From assembly GCF_900149695.1 (NCBI RefSeq), contig NZ_LT703003.1, positions 2,299,200-2,363,199 of the forward strand: DNA of 64,000 nucleotides. The letters run 5' to 3'. A model generated the notes under the pieces. The model was not told the origin of the DNA and searched no databases. It saw nothing but the letters and a program-made list of their open reading frames with translations. This document shows, one piece after another, positions 8,041-15,896 of the stretch; the first letter of the stretch is position 1; the number at the start of each line of letters is the position of its first letter. Position numbers and translations under genes: made by a program. This stretch comes from Anderseniella sp. Alg231-50 (GTDB taxonomy: Bacteria > Pseudomonadota > Alphaproteobacteria > Rhizobiales > Aestuariivirgaceae).

Positions 8041-9441
8041 ATGCCTGATAGCCTTCGCCCAAAACACTGGCCCAAGAGCAGCTATGATCCCCACTATGAC
8101 CCGCTGGTCGACGCAGGCCCCGGTCATAATCGCGATTACGCGCCTACCTACTGGATCGGCACGGCCGGCACGCCGCCGCCTGATGACGGTCCTGTCTCCG
8201 GCGATATGGATGCTGAAGTTGTCGTAATCGGATCCGGCTATACCGGCCTGTCATGCGCCATCCATCTGGCCCGCGAGCATGGCATCAAGGCTGTCGTACT
8301 GGATGCCAACACCGTTGCGTGGGGCTGCAGCACCCGCAATGGCGGCCAGGCACAGATTTCGTCCGGCAGGCTCAAGCGCTCACAGTGGATACAACGCTGG
8401 GGTGTTGATGTTGCCAGGAAGATGCATGACGAAATTGTCGAGGCATTTGAACTGTTTCGCAGCCTGATCGCAGAACCGGAGGTCGATTGCGATCCACAGG
8501 ACGGCGGTCATTTCTACATTGCCCACAAACCGGGCGTGATGCCCAAACTGGAAGCTGAGTCCAAGCTGCTCAATGAGGTGTTCGGTTACAAGTCCCGCGT
8601 CATGTCACGCGAAGAACTGCACGAAACCGTCGTGAAGGACGAGGAAGCAGCCGGTGCATTGATGGAGCCTGACGGGATTTCCATTCATGCGGCGAAACTG
8701 GCGTTCGGTTACATGAAACTGGCCCGCAAACTCGGAGTGAAAATTCATCCCGCAAGCCCGGTCATGGGCTGGAAGACAGTGAACGGTGTCAATCACCTGA
8801 CCACCCCCGGTGGCACGGTGCGTGCCAGGACAGTCGCGCTTGCAACAGCCGGCTACACACCGCCGGGCCTGCACAAACGCACCAAGCACCGCCTGATGCC
8901 GGTACTGTCGAACTCGATGGTGACACGCCCGCTAGACCCGAACGAGATTGCCGCGTGCGGTTTCAAGACAGGGTCTCCACTGACCGACACCCGCACTTTG
9001 CGTCACTATTACCGCTTTCTGCCGGACGGCTGTGTTCAGATCGGAAGCCGCAGCGCCATCACCGGCGCAGATGCGGAAAACCCCAAACATCTTGAGCGTT
9101 TACAGGAAAGCCTTTACCGCAAGTTCCCTGCCCTGACCGGCATCAATCTGGATTATTCATGGTGGGGCTGGGTGGATGTCAGCCACGACATGATGCCACG
9201 CATCTTCCAGCCGGATCCCGATCGGCGTATTTTCTATGCCATGGGTTATGGCGGCAATGGTGTCATGTACTCCGCCCAGGCAGGCAAACGTATGGCACAG
9301 ATGATTGCCGGCAAGGCGCAGAAGCTTGACCTGCCGATCTTTACGTCACAATTGCCGGGTCACGGCATCCTCACCCCGTTCCGCCGCATGGGCCAGCGCA
9401 TGATGTACGGCTGGTACTGGCTGCAGGACGAAAAATTCTAG
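8041..9441 (+). CDS. FAD-dependent amine/amino-acid oxidoreductase (DAO family)
   Basis: A 466-residue flavoprotein of the DAO fold resembling PuuB-type gamma-glutamylputrescine oxidases. The dinucleotide motif VVIGSGYTGLSCAIHLA is at 61-77, followed by the family segment WGCSTRNGGQAQISSG, and near the C-terminus MGYGGNGVMYSAQAGKRMA closes the FAD site. The upstream region (residues 1-55) matches the leader often seen before the FAD domain. The start at 8041 is chosen over an in-frame GTG at 8026. It heads a plus-strand series with a cupin (54 bp later) and a crotonase. The substrate is unknown; a polyamine or N-methyl amino acid derivative is plausible. Confidence 0.85.
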   Translation: MPDSLRPKHWPKSSYDPHYDPLVDAGPGHNRDYAPTYWIGTAGTPPPDDGPVSGDMDAEVVVIGSGYTGLSCAIHLAREHGIKAVVLDANTVAWGCSTRNGGQAQISSGRLKRSQWIQRWGVDVARKMHDEIVEAFELFRSLIAEPEVDCDPQDGGHFYIAHKPGVMPKLEAESKLLNEVFGYKSRVMSREELHETVVKDEEAAGALMEPDGISIHAAKLAFGYMKLARKLGVKIHPASPVMGWKTVNGVNHLTTPGGTVRARTVALATAGYTPPGLHKRTKHRLMPVLSNSMVTRPLDPNEIAACGFKTGSPLTDTRTLRHYYRFLPDGCVQIGSRSAITGADAENPKHLERLQESLYRKFPALTGINLDYSWWGWVDVSHDMMPRIFQPDPDRRIFYAMGYGGNGVMYSAQAGKRMAQMIAGKAQKLDLPIFTSQLPGHGILTPFRRMGQRMMYGWYWLQDEKF

Positions 9442-9495
9442 GATCGCGACCCCAATCCGGACCCTTGGGTCCAATCACCAACAGGACACTCCATA

Positions 9496-9858
9496 ATGAC
9501 CAGCACGCCAGTTATCGACTTCTCGGACGATGTCGAGGAAACCAACCGCCGTCTCGCAGATCTGCCGGACCGCGTGATTGAGGGTGATCCCCACCACACC
9601 ACCCGGATCCGCTTTGAAAGCCCCGATGGCGCAGTCATGTCAGGCACCTGGACCAGCACGCCGGGCAAGTGGCATGTATTCGCGGATCGTGACGAAATCT
9701 GTTTCATCCTGTCCGGCCACTGCCGCCTGGTCGCCAAGGACGGAACAGCGAAAGACTTCCGTGCCGGTGACAGCTTCATCATTCCAAACGGTTTTGAAGG
9801 TCACTGGGATGTCGTGGAAACCACCAAAAAACACTTCCTGGTTCGCCACGTAAAATAG
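9496..9858 (+). CDS. Small cupin-domain protein (DUF861/EutQ-like)
   Basis: A 120-residue single-domain cupin. The segments SGTWTSTPGKWHV, FADRDEICFILSGHCRLVAKDG and FRAGDSFIIPNGFEGHWDV correspond to the two cupin motifs of the Cupin_3 (DUF861) family. These small proteins often accompany amino-acid and amine oxidases of the DAO family. The reaction is unknown; isomerase or ligand-sensing roles are both possible. It is 54 bp downstream of the FAD oxidoreductase gene, so co-transcription is likely. Confidence 0.82.
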   Translation: MTSTPVIDFSDDVEETNRRLADLPDRVIEGDPHHTTRIRFESPDGAVMSGTWTSTPGKWHVFADRDEICFILSGHCRLVAKDGTAKDFRAGDSFIIPNGFEGHWDVVETTKKHFLVRHVK

Positions 9859-9928
9859 AATTCCGCACTTGATCAGACAGCGCTAACTTGCGAGCCTCAT
9901 GAGGAAAAATCCTCAGGAGGCAGTTTGC

Positions 9929-10786
9929 ATGGCGAAGGTGGAATATCACAGCGACGGGCGCATTGGCAGGATCACCCTGAACCGCCCGGAGGTGCTCAAT
10001 GCCATTGATGATGATGTCCCACAACAGCTCGCCGATTGCGTAGCCCGCGCCAACGCCGATGACGATGTGCATGTCATCATCCTGAGCGGTGCAGGCCGCG
10101 CATTTTGTGCCGGCTATGACCTGAAGGCCTATGCGGAAACCGCAGGCGAGAACTCCGTCACCCAGGAGATGCCGTGGGACCCGATGAAGGATTATGCCTT
10201 CATGAAACGAAACACCGATCTGTTCATGTCCTTGTGGCGCAGTTACAAACCGGTGATCTGCAAGGTGCACGGATATGCCGTGGCGGGCGGCTCTGACATT
10301 GCGCTTTGCTGCGATCTTGTGGTCATGGCTGACGATGCTGAAATCGGTTACATGCCGACCCGCGTCTGGGGATGCCCGACCACCGCCATGTGGGTGTACC
10401 GCCTGGGCGCGGAAGGCGCCAAGCGCATGCTGCTGACCGGCGACAGGATCGACGGGCATGAGGCAGAGCGCATTGGCCTGGTGCACAAGGCGGTGCCGCC
10501 GGCAGAGCTAGATGCTTATGTGGAAGACCTCGCCGCGCGCATCTCAACCGTTCCCACCAACCAGTTGATGATGCAGAAGCTGGTCATCAACCAGGCCATT
10601 GATGCCATGGGTCTTGCCAACACCCAGATGATGGCGACTGTGTTCGACGGCATCACCCGGCACTCGCCGGAAGGCATGAACTTCAAGCATCGCGCCGAAG
10701 ACGTGGGCTGGAAACAAGCGGTGCGTGAACGCGACCTTGGCACCTATGACTGGACCCACAACCGGCCGATCAACCCGAAACGCTGA
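9929..10786 (+). CDS. Crotonase-fold enoyl-CoA hydratase/isomerase family protein
   Basis: A 285-residue crotonase. The CoA/oxyanion-hole region is seen as GAGRAFCAGYDLKA (55-68) and HGYAVAGGSDIALCCDL (114-130). The two glutamates that act in classical enoyl-CoA hydratases are not conserved: the first position is Asp123 and the second is Thr144 (GYMPTRVWG). So it belongs to the crotonase superfamily, but simple hydratase activity is doubtful. An excellent ribosome site (AGGAGG, 9915-9920) selects the ATG at 9929 over one at 9899. A short inverted repeat TGAGG/CCTCA lies just before it. It is the last gene of the FAD oxidoreductase-cupin series, ending 12 bp before a CTAG-bounded repeat. Confidence 0.87.
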   Translation: MAKVEYHSDGRIGRITLNRPEVLNAIDDDVPQQLADCVARANADDDVHVIILSGAGRAFCAGYDLKAYAETAGENSVTQEMPWDPMKDYAFMKRNTDLFMSLWRSYKPVICKVHGYAVAGGSDIALCCDLVVMADDAEIGYMPTRVWGCPTTAMWVYRLGAEGAKRMLLTGDRIDGHEAERIGLVHKAVPPAELDAYVEDLAARISTVPTNQLMMQKLVINQAIDAMGLANTQMMATVFDGITRHSPEGMNFKHRAEDVGWKQAVRERDLGTYDWTHNRPINPKR

Positions 10787-10797
10787 CCGAAACGGCG

Positions 10798-10903
10798 CTA
10801 GATCAGTATTATTTTTGATTAAATCAATCAAAAATCATAAAACCGATCGCTTTCAAAGCGCTGGAGCAACTTTATGGGTTCAAATGATCCGATGTTGCTC
10901 TAG
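10798..10903. repeat. CTAG-bounded short non-coding repeat-like element
   Basis: About 106 bp flanked by CTAG on both sides (10798-10801 and 10900-10903). Inside are a perfect 10-bp hairpin ATTTTTGATT / AATCAAAAAT, the palindrome CGCTTTCAAAGCG, and the inverted repeat GAGCAAC (10864) / GTTGCTC (10894). The right-hand CTAG supplies the TAG stop of the minus-strand gene that follows. Read from the right it starts CTAGAGCA, the same first eight bases as the larger element at 62333-62599. Whether it is mobile cannot be shown from one copy; the AT-rich hairpin might also act as a terminator. Confidence 0.45.
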
Positions 10904-11745
10904 GTGCCGATCCGCTTGCACACAACTCTGGTGAAGTAGGAGCATTTGCCGAAGCAGGGCCTCTTGGTGTCGAGATACCATGACACCGGCAAGTCCGCCT
11001 TGACACTGAACGTGCCGGCGCGCTTGTCCTTCCAGGCCGTGTTGTACCTCACCAGGTCGCCATCGCCCTTCAGCGTGCAAAACAGCTGTGCGTTCGTCTT
11101 GCCGCACATTTGCGGGCTGTTTGAACTGTCTTTGGAATTACGGCTGCAAACATCCACCGGAAGTCTTTCACCACGATAACTGCCGCCCCACGCCGGTTTA
11201 TACACAATGGGCTTGGCCTTGCACTCGTCCAGCTTGCGGTCCCTCCAGTCAGAGGCTCTGGCTTTGGCCGTCTTGTAGCCGACCTTCACACACCAATTCT
11301 GGTGGCCCTGCTTGTTGTCTGACCAGTTGCCTCCTCTGAACCCGCATTTGTAACTCTTGTTCAGGCCGTTCTGTGCGATGGCCTGGATCGCATACAGCCT
11401 GCACGGCCCTTCGTTTTTCTGGGCAATCTTTGCCTTGCAGGCCTGTATCTGTTTCAGGCGGATATCAAGCTCGCGATGGATGAGCTGCTTGGTGGCGGAT
11501 GTCTGGCACCACTTCAGGTGGCCTGCATGGTCATCAGCCCATCTTCCACCCTTGAACCCGCACCCCAGCTTTGCGTTTTCGCGCGCGCGAAACACCGAAG
11601 CGGCTGCATATTCGGCACAGGTAACATTGTGATTGTCGGCGAGCGCCGGCAAAGATGACAAGACGGCCGTTCCCGCTGCCAGCACAACAGGAACTGTGGA
11701 CAAGGAACAGGCCAGCGCAATGCGTAGAAGATGTGTCATGAGCAC
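10900..11745 (-). CDS. Secreted Cys-rich protein with duplicated CGF-GG-W motif, unrecognised family
   Basis: I do not recognise this 281-residue protein. It has a signal peptide with a likely cleavage after ALA (residues 35-37). The mature part contains a duplicated 19-residue unit: C-G-F-x-G-G-x-W-x-D-x4-G-H-x2-W-C at 62-80 and again at 134-152. About 12 more cysteines are present, with a C-terminal stretch C..C..A..FC (200-223) and CFGKCSYFTRVVC near the end, suggesting several disulfides in the periplasm or outside. The long form starts at GTG 11745; an ATG at 11739 is equally placed behind GGAGAG. It is divergent from a LuxR-type regulator gene. Its stop codon lies in the right CTAG of the adjoining repeat element. 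Confidence 0.8.
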   Translation of the reverse strand: MLMTHLLRIALACSLSTVPVVLAAGTAVLSSLPALADNHNVTCAEYAAASVFRARENAKLGCGFKGGRWADDHAGHLKWCQTSATKQLIHRELDIRLKQIQACKAKIAQKNEGPCRLYAIQAIAQNGLNKSYKCGFRGGNWSDNKQGHQNWCVKVGYKTAKARASDWRDRKLDECKAKPIVYKPAWGGSYRGERLPVDVCSRNSKDSSNSPQMCGKTNAQLFCTLKGDGDLVRYNTAWKDKRAGTFSVKADLPVSWYLDTKRPCFGKCSYFTRVVCKRIGT

Positions 11746-11803
11746 TCAACTCTCCATATAACACCCCGGATGAGAATGAAGCCGCTCAGCACCTGCCCCT
11801 GCA

Positions 11804-11821
11804 ATATGGCAAAATCCATAT
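11804..11821. promoter_or_regulatory. Inverted repeat between the Cys-rich gene and luxR-type gene
   Basis: ATATGG-N6-CCATAT, an 18-bp dyad, midway between two divergent starts (11745 and 11889). A further half site CCATATA lies at about 11754-11760. Position and symmetry suit an operator for the neighbouring LuxR-type regulator, but the sequence does not match a classical lux box. Inference only. Confidence 0.35.
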
Positions 11822-11888
11822 ATTGAAATTTGACTGTCGCAACGTCATCATGCGTGCGGGGCGCGGCTCAGAAAGTCAGGAAGACGGC

Positions 11889-12626
11889 ATGCCCACGGCA
11901 TTCGAGGATTTTGCGGACCAGATGATAAACCTGCCTGACGCCGATGAGGTCTGGCAGTGCACCGCGGAATTCGGCCACAATCTCGGCTTCAGTTCCTGCT
12001 CTCTCACCATGGCCGAGCGCACGCAATCCAGGCTGGAATCCAGATATCTGAGAACCGATCTCGGAAATGAATTCAGCGAAGCCTACACCAAAGGTGAACT
12101 GATCGATATTGACCCGTTCCTGCTGTTCAGTTGTCACAAGCCAGGCGCGGGAAAAGTTCTGACCAGGGATTTGTCGAGTTTCCCGGAAAGCTCGCCGAAA
12201 CATCAGGAGTTCCTGGATCGCGTGGCTCAGGCCGGCAATACCGGCGGCATTGGCATTCCGGTTCGTACCAGCGAAAACCAGGTCTTCGGGGGCTGGATGT
12301 TTTCCAGCCGTGAACCGGAAGAAACCTTCCACAAACTCGTTGCAGGCCACGGCCAAGAGGCTCATCTGGCCGGATTGCTGGCATATGAACGGATGGTTTC
12401 ACTGGGGCTTGGGCGCGAGGCAAATGAAAAGCTGCTCAGTGGCCGCGAGCGCGAGGTCCTGCTCTGGCTGTGTGCCGGTTGCCGGGTTTCGATGATAGCC
12501 GACCAGCTTGCAATCAGCGAGTCGGCAGTCAATCTCTACATCAAGAATGCGCGCGCCAAACTGGGCGCAAAGACCCGCGAGCAGGCCGTTGCCCGGGCAA
12601 TTCTGAGCGGCCAGATCGAACTGTAG
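11889..12626 (+). CDS. LuxR-family transcriptional regulator, solo (no luxI nearby)
   Basis: A 245-residue regulator with an N-terminal autoinducer-binding-like domain (about 10-165) and a C-terminal GerE helix-turn-helix (about 182-242: LSGREREVLLWLCAG...ISESAVNLYIKNARAKLGAKTREQAVARAI). In the ligand domain the Asp-Pro pair is present (DIDPF, Asp75-Pro76), but the tryptophans that hold the acyl-homoserine lactone in TraR/LasR appear replaced (Phe62 for the first; no Trp after PGAGKVL for the second). So it may sense another ligand. The ATG at 11889 follows AGGAAG; an upstream TTG at 11823 is less likely. No synthase gene is in the window. It converges with yihY 16 bp away. Confidence 0.88.
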   Translation: MPTAFEDFADQMINLPDADEVWQCTAEFGHNLGFSSCSLTMAERTQSRLESRYLRTDLGNEFSEAYTKGELIDIDPFLLFSCHKPGAGKVLTRDLSSFPESSPKHQEFLDRVAQAGNTGGIGIPVRTSENQVFGGWMFSSREPEETFHKLVAGHGQEAHLAGLLAYERMVSLGLGREANEKLLSGREREVLLWLCAGCRVSMIADQLAISESAVNLYIKNARAKLGAKTREQAVARAILSGQIEL

Positions 12627-12642
12627 CCCTGTATCAGGTGCA

Positions 12643-13473
12643 TCAGTCGGGCGCGCGTTCGCGTTCTGTCAGAGCCGTGTTGAACTCCGCGCCGAACAGA
12701 ATAAGGGCAGACAGGCCATAAAGATAAACGATGGCTATCATGGTGCCCGCCAGCCCCGCATAAAGGGCTGTGTAATTGGCAATTGTCTGCAGGTAGAGCG
12801 CAAACAGCTGCGACCCGACAATGATGCCGGAAATGGTCAGTGCAATGCCTGGAAAAGTGGTTCTGATGGTGCGTTTTCCATCAGGGAGGAAGCGATGAAA
12901 TGCAAATAGTGTGAGGGTCAGAACAGCAATTGCAAGAGCATACTTGGTCACAGCGACTGTAAAGGAAAACGGTTCCAGCCAGGCAAGCTTGTTGACCAGG
13001 TACGACCATACCAGCGGCGTTCCAATAAGAGTGATGGCCGCCAGAATAAGCCCGAAAGCGCCAATAATGACAAAGACCGCGCCTTGCAGGCGCCGCCACC
13101 AGAACGGGCGCGTTTCCGTCACCCGATAAGCACGGTTGAGGCCATCGCGGGCATTTTCGATACCATTGGTGGCCAGAACCAGCGCAACCAGGGTGCTGAC
13201 GGAAAAAAACTCGTTCGGGGTTTGGGCGACCATGACCTTCACCTGGTCAGTAATCGCCTTTTCGCTATCGGCGGGCCAGTGTTCGAGCACGAGGTTAAAA
13301 ACCTCATCGACCAGCGCCGGATTGCCCCAGATACGCACCAGCGATGTCACCAGCATCAAAAACGGAAACAGCGACAACAGCAGGGAAAGAGCGACATTGC
13401 TGGCAATCGCGGAGCCACCGTCATCCACGAACTTTGTGGTCGCTCGCCAAAGCGTTTTTGCAATCTGGACCAT
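12643..13473 (-). CDS. YihY/BrkB family inner-membrane protein
   Basis: A 276-residue polytopic protein of the YihY (formerly called RNase BN) family. It begins with an amphipathic segment, then about six hydrophobic helices; DGGSAIASNVALSLLLSLFPFLMLV, NARDGLNRAYRVTETRPFWWRR and LYAGLAGTMIAIVYLYGLSALILFGAEFN are family-type. The role is not established; a transporter-like or envelope function has been proposed for relatives. It lies 152 bp downstream of the ftsA stop on the same strand, in the place where ftsZ would normally follow. Confidence 0.88.
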   Translation of the reverse strand: MVQIAKTLWRATTKFVDDGGSAIASNVALSLLLSLFPFLMLVTSLVRIWGNPALVDEVFNLVLEHWPADSEKAITDQVKVMVAQTPNEFFSVSTLVALVLATNGIENARDGLNRAYRVTETRPFWWRRLQGAVFVIIGAFGLILAAITLIGTPLVWSYLVNKLAWLEPFSFTVAVTKYALAIAVLTLTLFAFHRFLPDGKRTIRTTFPGIALTISGIIVGSQLFALYLQTIANYTALYAGLAGTMIAIVYLYGLSALILFGAEFNTALTERERAPD

Positions 13474-13625
13474 GCCGTTAAGTCCTTATCTGAAAATCGC
13501 TAACATCCCTGAAACGTCCCATACGCGAATAATTCAACAAATGCCGCGGGACATCATGCGTGAATTCGGATTGCATCTACATGGGGTCTGAACAGCCCGC
13601 AATCCAGACCCGCGTGCCGGCAAGA

Positions 13626-14948
13626 TCAGAAACTTTCCTTCAGCCACTGGCCGACACGCCTGAAATAACTGCTGTCATGACCAGCACCTGCGATCAGCGC
13701 TCCGAGGTTTGCCGCCTGCTCATCCGGCATCAGGCCGTAGCGCAACAGGCCCGTAGCAACACAGAAACCGGGCGTGGACAGGGCGTCCGGCAAACCGTCA
13801 AAACGCGATGGTTTTGCCACGCGGACCCGCCTGCCGAGAATTTCTCCCGCAAGTTGCTCGACACCGTTCAACTGGCCGCCGCCACCCGTCAGCACGACAC
13901 GGCGCACAAAATGCCGTGCCGCCGGCACTGCGTCGAGCCTGTCCCGGATGATTTCAAATATCTCTTCCATGCGCGGGCGGACCACACCGCAGATCATTGA
14001 TCGCGGAATGCTCTGGACCGCATCACTGCCGCTCTCGCCGAGGATCGGGCAGGTAATCAGCTCACGCTCGTCAAGCTGGGCCGGAACGGTTGAACCCCAC
14101 AGTGTCTTGACCCGCTCGGCATGCGCAATGGTCGTGTTGAGACCACGGGCTATGTCGGTGGTCACGTGGTGCGATCCCACTGGAATCATGTCCGCATGCG
14201 CCAGCATGCCCTCGTTGAACACTGCATATGACGTCGTGCCGCCGCCAAGCTCGATCACGGCAACGCCAAGCTCCATTTCATCAGCCAGCAGGACAGAGCG
14301 CGCCGCTGCGTAGGGCGCAGCAACAAATCCGACCGCATCCAGATGACAGCGCTCCAGCAGGATGCCAAGGTTCGTGATGGCGTGCGGGTCTGCCAGGACG
14401 ACGTTCATCTCTGCCGTCAGCGTGCTGCCGTGCATGCCTGCCGGTTCACGCACACCGCGTGCATCATCCAGGCGGTACTGTATCACCGATGCATGCAGAA
14501 CCGCTCGGCCACCTGTCTCAACCTTCGACATGGCATTGACCGCAGCACGGCGCTTGGCCGCCTCGTCGACAGCCTGCCGGCCGAGCACAGCCTGACCAGT
14601 GACATGCACGCTGACAGTGCGGCCACCTGACATGTTCACATAAACATCGGATATGCTGCGGCCGGCCATGCGCTCAGCCTGGTCAATTGCCGTACGCAGT
14701 GCCCGTTCAGCATCATCGAGATCTGCAACAGCCCCGCCGTTCACACCCTCCGAACGGCAGTGCCCGGCCCCGATCACCTTGATCTGCGGCACCGTTTCAT
14801 CAACGGCGCGGCGCCTGCGGCTTTCGATGGATCCAATCAGACAGCAAATCTTGGTGGAACCGATATCCAGTGCCGCGATGGTGGAAGGAACAGATGCCAG
14901 GGTCGATCCGCCATTTGCGGATGAAGATGGAAAAGGCACAACTTTCAT
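13626..14948 (-). CDS. ftsA: Cell division protein FtsA
   Basis: Actin-like ATPase that tethers FtsZ filaments to the membrane and recruits later division proteins. From the ATG at 14948 (MKVVPFPSS) it is 440 residues; an in-frame extension to 14978 is less likely. The phosphate-1 motif is ALDIGSTKICCLIG, the 1C subdomain follows (ADPHAI...), the phosphate-2 motif is IELGGGTTSYAVF, and the adenosine motif is VVLTGGGGQLNGV. The last residues (SSYFRRVGQWLKESF) form the amphipathic membrane-targeting helix. It follows ftsQ by 60 bp as the last gene of the contiguous dcw operon; ftsZ is 5.9 kb away. Confidence 0.96.
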   Translation of the reverse strand: MKVVPFPSSSANGGSTLASVPSTIAALDIGSTKICCLIGSIESRRRRAVDETVPQIKVIGAGHCRSEGVNGGAVADLDDAERALRTAIDQAERMAGRSISDVYVNMSGGRTVSVHVTGQAVLGRQAVDEAAKRRAAVNAMSKVETGGRAVLHASVIQYRLDDARGVREPAGMHGSTLTAEMNVVLADPHAITNLGILLERCHLDAVGFVAAPYAAARSVLLADEMELGVAVIELGGGTTSYAVFNEGMLAHADMIPVGSHHVTTDIARGLNTTIAHAERVKTLWGSTVPAQLDERELITCPILGESGSDAVQSIPRSMICGVVRPRMEEIFEIIRDRLDAVPAARHFVRRVVLTGGGGQLNGVEQLAGEILGRRVRVAKPSRFDGLPDALSTPGFCVATGLLRYGLMPDEQAANLGALIAGAGHDSSYFRRVGQWLKESF

Positions 14949-15008
14949 GGAATTCAAAAACCTACTCAAACAACCCACACACTCGAAACCGCTGCCGGCA
15001 CGCCCTGC

Positions 15009-15896
15009 TCAACGGTTACGCAAAGCAACTGTGCGATCCGCCTCCGCGTTGGCTCCATCGAACGGAACCATCACTGCAGAACCCGCGATCCGAAGATCCA
15101 CCTGCTCAATACCCGATGCCAGAACACCAAATCGCGCATCCAGATCCGTCAAATTGGCGAGGGCCAGTGCCACGTCCCTTTCAGGCAATAAAACCTGCCG
15201 CCCGCCAGCGAAATACAACGACCACCGGCGTTTCCCCACCCGCGCCGCAGCCTTGATCCTTGAGTGTAGCCCAGGCCATGCTTCAAGTTGGTTAACAAGT
15301 TGCGAAACGCTTTCCTGCGCGCCCTCACCCGAGACCAGCATCAGGTGCGGAAACTTGCGCGCCTCAAAACTGGCGATTGCGGCGCCCTCACGGTCGATTA
15401 CGTAATAGTTGCCGTCACGCTGCCAGACCGCAAACGGCTCGCGCTCGCCGATTTCAATTTCCAGCCGGTTGGGCGGCAGCACCCGTACGCTGGCTTCCTG
15501 CACCCAGTCAAGATTGAGCAGGATCGAGCGTGCATTGTTGGCATCGAACCCCACCAGCGAACCGCCTGGTTTGATACCGATTGCTTTGAGCACACTTGCT
15601 CCACCCATTCGTTTCAGGCCGGTAATCCGGATTTGTTCAGCCGCATAGCCGAAATACGACGACACCTGCGCCGGCAGGCCACGGGTGCCGCTGGACGGAT
15701 CCGTCAGGTGATCTCCGGCCAGCAAGCCATATCCGGTGACCAGCGTCAGCATGCCCACGGCGCTTGAGCGCACCAGAACGCGGCATGTGCGGCGATTGGT
15801 TATCCGCTCACCGGCCTGCAGCAGACTTGCCAGCTCGCCCCACACGGGAGCCCTGCGCAATTTGCGGTAACGGCGAATGATTGACATGGTTTTCAT
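15009..15896 (-). CDS. ftsQ: Cell division protein FtsQ
   Basis: Bitopic inner-membrane divisome protein linking early and late division proteins. It has 295 residues: a basic cytoplasmic N-terminus (1-60), one membrane helix (about 65-85, VGMLTLVTGYGLLAG), a POTRA domain beginning IRITGLKRMGGASVLKAIGI, and a beta domain with LDWVQEASVRVLPPNRLEIEIGEREPFAVW. The start overlaps the stop of ddl by four bases (ATGA), indicating translational coupling. Confidence 0.94.
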   Translation of the reverse strand: MKTMSIIRRYRKLRRAPVWGELASLLQAGERITNRRTCRVLVRSSAVGMLTLVTGYGLLAGDHLTDPSSGTRGLPAQVSSYFGYAAEQIRITGLKRMGGASVLKAIGIKPGGSLVGFDANNARSILLNLDWVQEASVRVLPPNRLEIEIGEREPFAVWQRDGNYYVIDREGAAIASFEARKFPHLMLVSGEGAQESVSQLVNQLEAWPGLHSRIKAAARVGKRRWSLYFAGGRQVLLPERDVALALANLTDLDARFGVLASGIEQVDLRIAGSAVMVPFDGANAEADRTVALRNR

